Of a DNA stretch of 64,000 nucleotides, positions 37,188 through 45,662 are shown in pieces (positions within the stretch are counted from its first letter, which is position 1; each line of letters starts with the position of its first letter). Source of the stretch: Mesorhizobium sangaii (lineage in GTDB: Bacteria > Pseudomonadota > Alphaproteobacteria > Rhizobiales > Rhizobiaceae); assembly GCF_014207355.1 (NCBI RefSeq), contig NZ_JACHEF010000009.1, positions 47,900 to 111,899 of the forward strand, given 5' to 3'. The notes below the pieces were generated by a model. The model searched no databases. It was not told the DNA's origin and was given only the letters and a program-made list of their open reading frames with translations. A program made the translations under genes and the position numbers.

Positions 37188-38225
37188 ATGAAACAGTATG
37201 CCGGCATCGACGTATCATTGGAATACTCGAGTGTGTGCGTGGTGGATGCGGATGGCCGCATCGTACGTGAAGCAAAGGTGCTCAGCGAGCCCGATGCGCT
37301 GATCGCCTGGTTTGGTGAGCATGGCGTGGCCCTGGAGCGGATCGGTCTTGAGGCCGGACCCTTGTCGCAATGGCTCCATGCCGGGATGGCAAAGGCGGGT
37401 CTGGCGATCGAACTGATCGAGACGCGCCACGTGCGTACGGCCTTCAAGACGATGCCGGTGAAGACCGATAAGAAGGACGCGCGAGGGATCGCGCAGTTGA
37501 TGCGGCTTGGTTGGTTCAGACCGGTTCACTGCAAATCCCTTCCGGCCCAGGAGGTGCGAGCGCTGCTGACGGCACGCAAGCTGATCCAGGGAAAGCTTCA
37601 CGACATCGAGATGAGCATCCGAGGCATTCTGCGCGGCTTCGGCCTCAAGGTAGGGCCGACCACGCGGCGCACCTATGCGGCACGGATCCGCGAGTTGATT
37701 GAAGGTCATCCGACACTGGAAGCGATTGCCGCGTCGCTGTTGAAGGTGCGCGACGCGCTTACAAACGAGTTTGCAGGTTTTGAACGCAAGCTACGTAGCA
37801 TGGCCCGTCAGGACGACAAGGCACGTCGGTTGATGACGACGCCTGGCGTTGGCGTTCTGGTCGCGCTGACATTCGCGTCGGCCGTCGACGCTCCCGAGCG
37901 CTTCCGATCATCACGAGCGGTCGGGCCGCATTTCGGATTGACGCCGAAGAAGTACCAATCGGGCGAGACCGATTATAGCGGTCGCATCTCGAAGAACGGC
38001 GATGTGGGCGTACGAACCGCGCTCTATGAGGCGGCCAACGTCATACTGACGCGCTCCGTGAAGGCGTCGCATTTGAAGAGCTGGGCGCTGGCGGTCGCCA
38101 GACGTGCGGGGCCCAGAAAGGCGCGCGTTGCGCTAGCCCGCAAACTGGCGGTGGTGTTGCACTGCATGCTCAGGGATAAAACCACCTTCATTCCCCACAA
38201 GTCAGCGCCAGCCATGGCCTCTTGA
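37188..38225 (+). CDS. IS110-family transposase, apparently intact
   Basis: 345-residue transposase. The RuvC-like DEDD domain starts with YAGIDVSLEYSSVCVVD (first Asp) and includes TDKKDARGIAQLM. The C-terminal Transposase_20 domain has MTTPGVGVLVALTFASAVD, FRSSRAVGPHFGLTPKKY and SGRISKNGDVGVRTALYE. Full length with no frameshift, preceded by GGAGAGACGACC. IS110 elements lack long inverted repeats, so exact ends are not called. It is the least decayed transposase in the window besides the one at 41234-42259. Confidence 0.92.
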   Translation: MKQYAGIDVSLEYSSVCVVDADGRIVREAKVLSEPDALIAWFGEHGVALERIGLEAGPLSQWLHAGMAKAGLAIELIETRHVRTAFKTMPVKTDKKDARGIAQLMRLGWFRPVHCKSLPAQEVRALLTARKLIQGKLHDIEMSIRGILRGFGLKVGPTTRRTYAARIRELIEGHPTLEAIAASLLKVRDALTNEFAGFERKLRSMARQDDKARRLMTTPGVGVLVALTFASAVDAPERFRSSRAVGPHFGLTPKKYQSGETDYSGRISKNGDVGVRTALYEAANVILTRSVKASHLKSWALAVARRAGPRKARVALARKLAVVLHCMLRDKTTFIPHKSAPAMAS

Positions 38226-38699
38226 CCGGAAGGAGACAACACAAGACGTTTCGGGCGGGCCATACCATCAGCCCTCCGGAGCAAGGTCCCTTCGCCGGGA
38301 CGATGGATGGGTTAGGCCGCAGACTTAGAAGCAGCACTCAGGTGACTGCGCGTCACTAGATTGGCCAGCCGGTCCTCAGCAGACCCCATACAGCAGCGGC
38401 TCAGCATCGACTGCGGACAGAAGCAAGCACTCGGCGAGGGATTAAGCTCATAAGGGATTGACTCGGGGAGGCCCGTTACAGAAGAATAGTCTAAATTTCC
38501 GGCGCTTTGGTCGAGCGCGGCAATGGTACCTTCGTGCGCGCACCGTCGAAATGGTTTCCTGCTTAACCGTGCAACCTTCTCCGCCTGCACCCGCTACAGG
38601 AGAGCCAAGCGTTCCGTCCCGGGCTCGTCGTTTCCGGGTGTCGACTTCGGCATGCAGCGCGATGGGTTAGCTGCGTGAGAGCTTGAAAGTACGAAGGTC
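38226..38699. other. Unrecognised stretch downstream of IS110
   Basis: No domain or RNA is recognised. It separates the IS110 element from a bioA scrap. Confidence 0.35.
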
Positions 38700-38852
38700 T
38701 GGGCTCGGTCATCGCGATGCCCGTGGACGATGACCCCACCAGCAGGAAATCGCTTCGAGCGTGCGCTTGCCGTCGCGCACCTCGACATAGGTGCCCTCGG
38801 TGCGCAGGATCGTCGGCGGCACCGGCTCTGTGGTGTGTTGGGTGAAGGGGTG
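38700..38852 (-). pseudogene. bioA: N-terminal fragment of bioA (DAPA aminotransferase)
   Basis: Minus-strand translation begins HPFTQHTTEPVPPTILRTEG and continues YVEVRDGKRTLEAISCWW, then shifts frame to IVHGHRDDR. HPFTQ near the N-terminus and AISSWWV.xHGH are hallmarks of BioA, the SAM-dependent 7,8-diaminopelargonate aminotransferase of biotin synthesis. Only ~50 residues survive, and no bioB, bioF or bioD is seen. A relic of an island vitamin locus is a reasonable reading. Confidence 0.75.
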
Positions 38853-39129
38853 TCAGACGGACTGGTTGACGTGCCTACTCCGATGAAGTCGGCGGCGTTG
38901 AAAAGCGCGCGCGACTCAAAGCGCTCCGGTCGTCAATGACTTCAAACGCCGAGACGGCCTAGCACGCGGGTCTTGCTCAAATTTGGCCCTGTCGGCTCGA
39001 AGCTGGGATTTTGGCGAAGTTGAAGAACGATTGGTGAACATCAGGGTTTGGCGTGAGCTTTGAGCAGCATGGCTACATTGTCGGCGGTAAACTTGAAGCC
39101 GCGGCGATCGGGATACGCTCGACGTCAAA

Positions 39130-39500
39130 CGGGTGATGCGGTTTGCCTTGCTCATTCGGAAACACCTTTGCGGACCTGCCGCGCGATATGCCGAGATCGC
39201 GGCGATCTTGCTGGGTCCCTGACCTGTTGCAGGCGAAGGATTTCTGCGCGATCAATCTTCGGTGGGTGCCCTTTGTAGATGCCACGTTTCCTGGCTGCGG
39301 GGATACCTTCAGCATGCCGCTCGCGCCGCAGGTTGGTTTCGACTGCGCGAAGACGCCGAGCATGTCGAAGAACGCCTTGCCGGCGGCTGTGGAGGTATCG
39401 ACGGGTTGCTCGGTAGCCTCGAGCCGGTCGGCTATTACCTGAAGATCGCGCAGCGATCTGGCCAGCCGGTCGATGCGGGTGATGACAAGAGTTTCGCAAG
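39130..39500 (-). pseudogene. Tn3-type resolvase (serine recombinase) remnant
   Basis: Three frames together give ETLVITRIDRLARSLRDLQV, TEQPVDTSTAAGKAFFDMLG, then TNLRRERHAEGI.AARKRGIYKGHPPKID and finally RRDLGISRGRSAKVF, the catalytic domain helix E and the C-terminal helix-turn-helix of a Tn3 resolvase. At least two frameshifts and loss of the N-terminal serine region make it inactive. It lies next to the Tn3 transposase relic, as in an intact Tn3-family transposon. Confidence 0.8.
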
Positions 39501-39539
39501 CATGCATGAAGTCGAGAATGGTCATCCGGCATTCGTGCC

Positions 39540-40195
39540 GAGACCAAAGGCACAGCAGAAGCCGCCGATCCAACGCCTCGCGCGACAGGCAACTCTCGAC
39601 GCCGATAGTTTGATCGCTTCAACCCCCTTCGGTTCCGGCAGAGGCTTGAACGGCGTGATCGATATGCGGCTTTCGCCACGCCACAGCAGCCGGACCTTGT
39701 CGTTTCGTGGGATCGTTTCGTTCAGAAGCAACAACTAATGCTCAAGCGCCTGGCGGATGCTGGCTGTGAACGCCCGCGCGTCCGGCAGGTTGAGGCCTGT
39801 GTAATAGGCGTCACGACGGATTTCGAAGTCCTTGGGAAGATCGTCGTCAGGGTTCCGATAGCGGTCCGCGCCGACAACCCAGATCTCCTTGGAGCGGATG
39901 CGGTCACGCAACTGGGTGAGGACGCAAAGCTCGTAGCTGATCCGGTTCACACGGCCATCGTCATCGATGACCGAACTGCGCCCTCTGGCCGGAATAACCG
40001 CGTCAATCGGCACATCCTCCATCGGCACAACCGGCAGCCATCATCCACCTTGCTCCTGATCCAATCCAGCGCCGCCAGAACCGGACGCCAGACGGTGTTG
40101 TTCGACTGGAATTCTAGAACCGAAAGCAGGCTGGGCAGCATCCGCCGGTAATGATTGGCCCAGGACGACCGCATCACCTTATATATGCGCCGGTC
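39540..40195 (-). pseudogene. Tn3-family transposase, 3' part
   Basis: Frames on the minus strand give RRIYKVMRSSWANHYRRMLP, VLAALDWIRSKVDDGC, DDDGRVNRISYELCVLTQLR, ADRYRNPDDDLPKDFEIRRD and KVRLLWRGESRISITPF, well-known blocks of DUF4158-type Tn3 transposases. Frameshifts occur near 40020 and 39735, and the catalytic DDE part beyond 39540 is missing. The 5' part continues at 42605 after the IS630 insertion. Confidence 0.85.
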
Positions 40196-40973
40196 TAGAG
40201 CACGTCCTGTGATCGATGAATCGATTGTGATGTGACGGCTGCGTTTTGTGCTGATTCAACATCCACCTCGATGGAGGTGGACGATGGGAAGAGCATTGAG
40301 CGGGGATCTTCGGTCGCGGGTCTTGAAGGCTTCGGACGAGGGCATGTCGGCGCGGCAAGCGGCGGCGCGGTTCGGCGTGGGAGTGTCCAGCGCGATGCGC
40401 TGGATTGCGCGGGCGAAGATCGGCGAACTGGCGCCACGCCCGCAGGGCCGCCGCCGCGCCTCCAGCCTCGATGCGCATGAAGCCTTCATCGTCGGGCTGA
40501 TCGAGGAGCGCAAGGACATCACGCTGAACGAGATGGTGGAGCGGCTCGTCGCCGAGCAGTCGGTGCGGATCAGCCGCAGCGCCTTGAGCGCCTGGCTTCG
40601 CGGCCACGGCTGGACATTCAAAAAAAGTCCGCGCACGCACTGGAGCAGGATCGCCCCGACATCCTGAAGCGGCGCCGGGACTGGTTCGACGGCCAGCTCG
40701 ATCTCGATCCGGCGAAGCTCGTGTTCATCGATGAGACCGGCCTCTCCACAAAGATGGCCCGCCTGCGTGGAAGAGCGCCGCGCGGCGAGCGCTGCCGGGC
40801 CGGCGTGCCGCATGGCCACTGGAAGACCACGACCTTCACCGGAGCGCTGCGGCTGACGGGCATGACTGCGCCCTTCGTCTACGACGGCGCCATGAACGGC
40901 AACGTGTTCCTAGCCTATGTCGAGCAGGTGCTGGTCCCGACATTGTCGGAGGGCGACGTAGTCGTCATGGACA

Positions 40974-42335
40974 TGTGTGGACGCCCCCGTTGGTGCAAGA
41001 AGAATCTTTTTGAAGAGCGCGGAGCGTGGTCGGGTGCTGACATGTGTCCGGCCTCTGTTGCGGCTGTCACATGCCGCGGGCCTGTATGGGAGTTCGCGGA
41101 GCGGGTCCAAAACAATCTGGCGCGCTCAAGGCGCGTATCCATGATCTGGTTTTCCCGATCCCGTCTCATTGACCGTAGCGCCATACTCTCCGTTCGACCT
41201 TCTCACACTTTGGCGGCCCGCCTGGGGAGCGGACTACCCTGCCAAAGCCGGTGCCCGGTAGGTCCCGCCCTTGGCCATCAACGCCCACACGATGCGCGCC
41301 GTCTTGTTGGCCAGGGCGATGATCACCAGCATGGGCGGTTTGCGGCTCAGCATCTGGGAGAGCCAAGGATCTGCTGCCGCGCCTTTGCGCATCGCCCAGC
41401 GCACGGTGGCGCTGGCCCCGATGATCAGCAGCCGGCGCAAAGTCCGCTCGCCCATTCGGGACGTCTCGCCGAGCTTCTGCTTGCCGCCCGAGGAACGTTG
41501 CAGCGGCGTGAGGCCGAGCCATGCAGCGAAGTCGCGGCCTCTCTTGAAGGTCTGGGCCGACGGAGCCAACGCGGCAACAGCCGTCGCGGTGATCGGTCCT
41601 ACGCCCGGGATGGTCATCAATCGCCTGGTGTCCGCATCATCCCTGGCGCGCCGGGCAATCTCGCGGTCAAGCACAGCTACCTTCTCATCCAGGGAGCGGA
41701 GTTGTTCGACGAGCAGAGACAGGATCGGGCGGGCGGCTTCGGGGATGGCAGAATCTGTGTCCTCAATCGCCGCGACAAGCTTGGCGACATGGAAGAGGCC
41801 CTGCGCAGCCACCAGCCCGAATTCGGCAAGATGGCCTCGTATCGCATTGATCGTCTGGGTCCGCTGGCGAACCACGAGATCGCGAACACGAAACACAATC
41901 GCCGCAGCCTGCTGCTCCTCGCTCTTTGCCGCTACGAACCGCATGGTGGGCCTCTGGGCTGCTTCGCAGATTGCTTCGGCGTCGGCGGCATCGTTCTTCT
42001 GCCGCTTCACGAAAGGCTTGACGTAGCCAGGGGCGATCAGCCGAACGTCATGTCCCAGCTTCGCAATCTCCCGTGCCCAATAGTGGCTGCCCGCACATGC
42101 CTCCATGGCAACCGTGCAGGCCGGCTGAGCGGCGAGGAACCGAAGTACGTGATCGCGGCGAAGCTTCTTCCTGAACAGCACGGCTCCTAACGCATCCGAC
42201 CCGTGCGCTTGGAACACGTTCTTCGCCAGATCCAATCCGACTATGCTAACTTCCGACATGGACGCCTCCGTTCAAGTGATGATCAACGACACCACTTTGG
42301 CACAGCGATGCCGTCAGGGGGCGTCCACCCCATCA
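40974..42335 (-). mobile_element. IS110-family (IS1111 group) element nested in the IS630 transposase gene
   Basis: The ~1,362-base insert carries subterminal inverted repeats GTGGACGCCCCC (40977-40988) and its exact complement (42317-42328), the hallmark of the IS1111 subgroup. Its transposase gene is on the minus strand at 41234-42259. The junction lies inside the conserved MDNLPAHK codons of the IS630 transposase. Confidence 0.88.
41234..42259 (-). CDS. IS110-family (IS1111 group) transposase, intact
   Basis: 341 residues with the DEDD domain beginning IVGLDLAKNVFQAHGSDALG, then VKRQKNDAADAEAICEAAQR. The C-terminal Transposase_20 domain has LMTIPGVGPITATAVAALA, RDFAAWLGLTPLQRSSGGK and GERTLRRLLIIGA. 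Full length without stops, so the element may be active. A truncated relative begins at 48642 (IVALDLAKTVFQAHGVDDAG). Confidence 0.92.
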   Translation of the reverse strand: MSEVSIVGLDLAKNVFQAHGSDALGAVLFRKKLRRDHVLRFLAAQPACTVAMEACAGSHYWAREIAKLGHDVRLIAPGYVKPFVKRQKNDAADAEAICEAAQRPTMRFVAAKSEEQQAAAIVFRVRDLVVRQRTQTINAIRGHLAEFGLVAAQGLFHVAKLVAAIEDTDSAIPEAARPILSLLVEQLRSLDEKVAVLDREIARRARDDADTRRLMTIPGVGPITATAVAALAPSAQTFKRGRDFAAWLGLTPLQRSSGGKQKLGETSRMGERTLRRLLIIGASATVRWAMRKGAAADPWLSQMLSRKPPMLVIIALANKTARIVWALMAKGGTYRAPALAG

Positions 42336-42604
42336 ACCTGCCCGCCCACAAGGCCGCCGGCGTGCGCGACGCGATTGAGGCCGCAGGCGCGAGCCTGCTC
42401 TACCTGCCGCCCTACAGTCCCGACTTCAATCCGATTGAGAACGCCTTCGCCAAACTCAAGGCGCTGCTGCGAGCAAAGGCCGAGAGAACCATCAAGGCTC
42501 TGTGGGACGCGGTCGGCGCGGTCGTCGACCTCTTCACCCCAGCCGAATGTGCCAACTACTTCAAAGCCGCAGGATATGAACCGGATTAAACAGGACGTGC
42601 TCTA

Positions 42605-43480
42605 GAGCCCCTTTCGCCTGACTCTCCCTGACGATCGCCGCCGGCTAGTCCTTGCCGACGATCGGGAAAATGACATCGCAGACGCGCCCCGCGGGCTCGT
42701 CGGGCGAAGCGCTGGCATTCTCAACCAGCAATCTTTCCTTGCCATGGACCCGCTCGATATCCTCGGCGATATCGCCCACTACCTTCGTTTCGAGCGCGTG
42801 CCGATCTTAGTTGGACCGTCTCGATCAGCAGATCGACCATGGCGTCTGTAAGTTGCGCTTCCCGCGACAGATAAATCTCATAGAGGCCTATTTTGTCTGG
42901 CCCGCGCGTGCCGCCGCATCTCCCAGGCCTTTTCGCCGGCGACACGGCGGACAATCTGTTCCACCCATGCCTTGCCGGTCGTCGGCAAGATATCACGTGG
43001 CAGATCAAGTTTATGAATGAAGGCAAGTTTCGCTGTCATGCTGAGGATGTTGTCGAGCGACGCTTGGCCAGCATCACCTCATCGTATTGAAGCCGGTCTG
43101 GCCATTTGCCTCGGCAATAGAAACTTCCAGCAATGCGACCGTGCTTGCTGAAAGGCGAGCGCTCAACCCGGGTCAACGAGTTGTCGAGATAATGTTGCCG
43201 TTACGATCGCACCAGGCGTTCCAGTTCCTTGTGCGAAGGGCCGTCTATACAACGGTCCCGGCACCACAGTAAAAACCTGCTCGAGCATGGCGCCCACCGA
43301 TTGCCCGGTCGGACACAGTTCGCCAGCGATCCATAATGTCAGCTCTTGCCAATCGGACCGTTCAGGCGTCGAAAGCCGAAATATCGCAAAATCTCAGCAC
43401 AATGCCGGCGCGCAGTCCGGCCGGAGTAATCATACTGGTTCACGCCGCCACTCGACGCCAAGCTGCCAGCGATGACTGCA
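42605..43480 (-). pseudogene. Tn3-family transposase, 5' part
   Basis: Frames give TARRHCAEI-like and TLWIAGELCPTGQSVGAMLE (DUF4158 domain, 43280-43460), then GLYEIYLSREAQLTDAMVD and GRVCDVIFPIVGK followed by a stop and AAIVRESQAKGAL up to the IS630 insertion point. Several frameshifts and stops predate or accompany the insertion. Together with the part at 39540-40195 and the resolvase relic it marks a dead Tn3-family transposon. Confidence 0.8.
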
Positions 43481-43664
43481 CCCGGCCGCGTCGCTGATCT
43501 CTTGTTCCAGATCTCGGCATATTAGAGTTCACGGCAGAAGTGAGTATCAATCGTGATAGAACCGTCGCAATACACCGACGGGGGAACAAACATCTGATGT
43601 CATAGCACGGCGCATAAAGGTGGCAAGCGGCCAGGACCACTCCGGCCGCTTGCCGTCGCGTTCC

Positions 43665-44015
43665 TCAGACCTTACTGCAGAAATGCTTGCGGATAGTCTC
43701 TTCGATCTTCCACAGACCTTTGAAACCCGGTTCGACGACGAAGGCGTCGCCCGGGCCGAGGACGACGGACGCTCCGCCGTCCGGCGTGATCGTCAGCTTG
43801 CCTTCCATGATGTGGACGAATTCATATTCCGCATAGGTAGCATGATAGGTGCCAGGAGTTGCCTCCCAGTAACCGGAGACCATGTCGCCGTCGTTAGATT
43901 TGTGCTGCACCCAGGTCTTCATCGAGGGCGTACCTTCGACAATGACCCAACCTTTGAGATCCGTGGTCACGGGCTCAATGGCTGCGATATCGCGTAGCTT
44001 TTCAACGTAATTCAT
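43665..44015 (-). CDS. Cupin-domain protein
   Basis: 116-residue single-domain cupin (Cupin_3/DUF861-like). HATYAEYEFVHIMEGKLTIT and LGPGDAFVVEPGFKGLWK correspond to the two cupin motifs. The EYEF segment carries the Glu of the first motif, while its usual metal-binding histidines are largely replaced, so it may bind a ligand rather than catalyse. MNYVEKLRDIAAIEP starts after a GAGCGAGGAAC ribosome site. It is isolated between Tn3 debris and an unrecognised small gene; a role in the nearby catabolic regulon is unproven. Confidence 0.8.
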   Translation of the reverse strand: MNYVEKLRDIAAIEPVTTDLKGWVIVEGTPSMKTWVQHKSNDGDMVSGYWEATPGTYHATYAEYEFVHIMEGKLTITPDGGASVVLGPGDAFVVEPGFKGLWKIEETIRKHFCSKV

Positions 44016-44209
44016 CTTGTTCCTCGCTCTCGTTTGATGGTTGCATATTGCCGATTAGGCCCGCGTGCACGCAAGGCTCGGCTTCAAGCCGAGCCGCCGG
44101 AAGAGCGCTGCGCTATGATCCTCGTCGGAATTATCCCCCGTCAGCAGCATGTCGCTGACACACATGGAGTTGCCCCGGCAAAGAAGCAAAGTGCCTTGCA
44201 TCTCGTCTC

Positions 44210-44425
44210 TCATTTTGGTGCGACGCGTGGCGGCATCGGGAGGCGCGCAATGGTGCGGACGAAATCGAGCGGGCTGACCGGTTCTGCATTGGCGAGCTCA
44301 GAGCCTGAGGTAAGGATCAGCATCTTGATCGGCACGTTCTCCAGCTGGCCCCCCAGCATCTCGATGCGGTCCTCGACCTTTTCGCCCATTGCCGAAAATG
44401 CCTCCGGCGCAAACCAAATGTGCAT
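44210..44425 (-). CDS. Unrecognised 71-residue protein or gene fragment
   Basis: Reads MHIWFAPEAFSAMGEKVEDR, then IEMLGGQLENVPIKMLIL and SPLDFVRTIARLP. The composition looks like a genuine soluble protein, but I do not recognise the family. No clear ribosome site precedes the ATG, so this may be a piece of a longer gene. A strong IclR-type palindrome sits about 80 bases upstream (44506-44520), implying that whatever started here was part of the putative regulon before Tn3 debris was inserted nearby. Confidence 0.4.
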   Translation of the reverse strand: MHIWFAPEAFSAMGEKVEDRIEMLGGQLENVPIKMLILTSGSELANAEPVSPLDFVRTIARLPMPPRVAPK

Positions 44426-44505
44426 CTGCCATCAAGTTTGATAGAGCGACATTTTGACGAGGAGGGACCATCTACAAAACTAGCCACAACACCAGCCTTT
44501 TGGTT

Positions 44506-44520
44506 ATGGAAAGATGTTCC
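44506..44520. promoter_or_regulatory. IclR-type operator candidate
   Basis: TGGAAA-GAT-GTTCCA: 11 of 12 half-site bases match. An additional GTTCCA half site follows at 44532-44537. Confidence 0.6.
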
Positions 44521-44606
44521 ATTTATACCGTTGTTCCATTCACTGTCAACTCGATCCGCGTTTCTGCTACTGGATGGCGCTAACCGACTGCCCGGTCGGG
44601 CACAGA

Positions 44607-44951
44607 TCACTTTGCGATCCAAGACGTCTGTTGCTCTCGATCTACCCGCTTCAGACGCCGAAAGCCGAGGTGCTGTAAAATTTCTGCACAATGTCGGCGG
44701 GCGGTGCCGTCGGAGAAATCATAGTGGTTCACGGCTTCAGCTTCGAGGCCGAGTAGCTCGGCCAGATACAAAACACCATCGGCGGGGATCGCCGCATGAT
44801 CCTGCACAAAGAAGCCGTGCGCGGTGAAGAATTTAAGGTGAACCGCAAGTCCCAGCCGCGCCAGCTCCGGTTTGTCATTCACAAAATCAATGTCGGAAAA
44901 GCTCAGGCTCCAGCGCCCGACTAGATCGCCACTCGAAAGACCAAAACTCAT
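44607..44951 (-). pseudogene. 5' end of a second Tn3-family transposase
   Basis: From the ATG at 44951 (AAGGAGTGG upstream): MSFGLSSGDLVGRWSLSFSD, then NDKPELARLGLAVHLKFF, GLEAEAVNHYDFSDGTARRH and ILQHLGFRRLKRVDREQ. This is the start of the DUF4158 domain of a Tn3 transposase. It is cut after ~115 residues. It overlaps in content with the other Tn3 remnant at 43280-43460 but differs in sequence, so two distinct Tn3-type elements contributed debris. Confidence 0.85.
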
Positions 44952-45399
44952 AACTCCACTCCTTTTACCGGAGCGGACGTCATTCCCGCCAAGTCCGCCG
45001 TCAACCACAACCGCCATGTTCCCACAACGTTCTTGAACTTGGCCTATATCGCAGCTTCGGGCCGACCGGCCCAATTAGCTATGGGCATCTGCGTACCGCA
45101 TCTGCGCCTATAAAATGTGATGCCGAGCGCTGGTATCGAGCGGGCCGCGGAGCTTCACTGGTGGCTGGGTGTAATCGATGGTCTCGAGCTCAGTGCGTCC
45201 GCAGGGTGCCAATGGCCACCTCGGCGCGCGAAAACGGCAATCTAGAGCTCGTGGCGGTTGATCGGCACCACCAGCCCGCCAGTTAAATTCCCTACAAGTG
45301 GCGATCGTTCAGGGCAGCACAAGCACCGGCGTACCGATTTCCACGCCATCCGATCCGGCTTGGTCGGCGCGAACGGCTGGTTCGGCGCCAAGCCTCCGG

Positions 45400-45429
45400 C
45401 AGCACACGATCTGGCAGCACACGATCTGG
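45400..45429. repeat. 15-base tandem duplication
   Basis: CAGCACACGATCTGG occurs twice head to tail, followed by a partial third unit. No function apparent. Confidence 0.75.
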
Positions 45430-45534
45430 CAGCCCGGGAGCAGGGAAACAAACTGGCTGTCGGTCTGTTGGACATTGGCGAGCGTATACGGCCGGCGGGG
45501 GATGATGATGCTCCGAGAGGAATATTGTTTTTTT

Positions 45535-45549
45535 TGGCAAGGTGTTCCA
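45535..45549. promoter_or_regulatory. IclR-type operator candidate
   Basis: TGGCAA-GGT-GTTCCA: right half perfect, left half 4/6, located 114 bases upstream of the dimethylformamidase-like gene at 45663. It overlaps the short dyad TTCCATATGGAA. Confidence 0.45.
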
Positions 45550-45662
45550 TATGGAATGAAACGGTCCTATCCTAGGCCGAACTAATCCGCTGACAGAAGA
45601 TAGCGTTTTTAGCGGGTCTCAGGCGAAATCAATCAACACGACAGCCGGTTTAGGATGCAACA

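Larger units (their letters stand above)
40284..42589 (+). pseudogene. IS630-family transposase, split by a nested insertion
   Basis: orfA (from the ATG at 40284, GRALSGDLRSRVLKASDEG, helix-turn-helix SARQAAARFGVG) runs into a run of seven A at 40620-40626. Slipping back one base there continues as AHALEQDRPDILKRR and the DDE domain (LVFIDETGLSTKMARLRG), so the IS originally used programmed -1 frameshifting. The DDE domain is cut after VVVMD at about 40973 and resumes at 42336 with LPAHKAAGVRDAIEAAGA and the C-terminal SPDFNPIENAFAKLKALLRA. Joining the two gives the normal VVVMDNLPAHKAAG. Confidence 0.88.
40198..42602 (+). mobile_element. IS630-family element inserted in the Tn3 transposase gene
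   Basis: Inverted ends GAGCACGTCCTGT (40198-40210) and its complement (42590-42602) are bounded by TA on each side (40196-40197 and 42603-42604), the 2-base TA duplication of IS630/Tc1-type insertion. Removing the element and one TA restores the Tn3 frame exactly as QAKGALDRRI. Without the nested IS110-type insert, the element is about 1,043 bases, the normal IS630 size. Confidence 0.92.
44960..45660. other. Non-coding stretch upstream of the first dimethylformamidase-like gene
   Basis: No gene is supported. It contains a 15-base tandem duplication (45400-45429) and an operator candidate (45535-45549). Confidence 0.45.

Noticed and set aside
40721..42190. 489-codon plus-strand open frame
   Set aside because: It joins the IS630 DDE domain to antisense sequence of the nested IS110-type transposase, so it is a product of the insertion, not a fusion gene.
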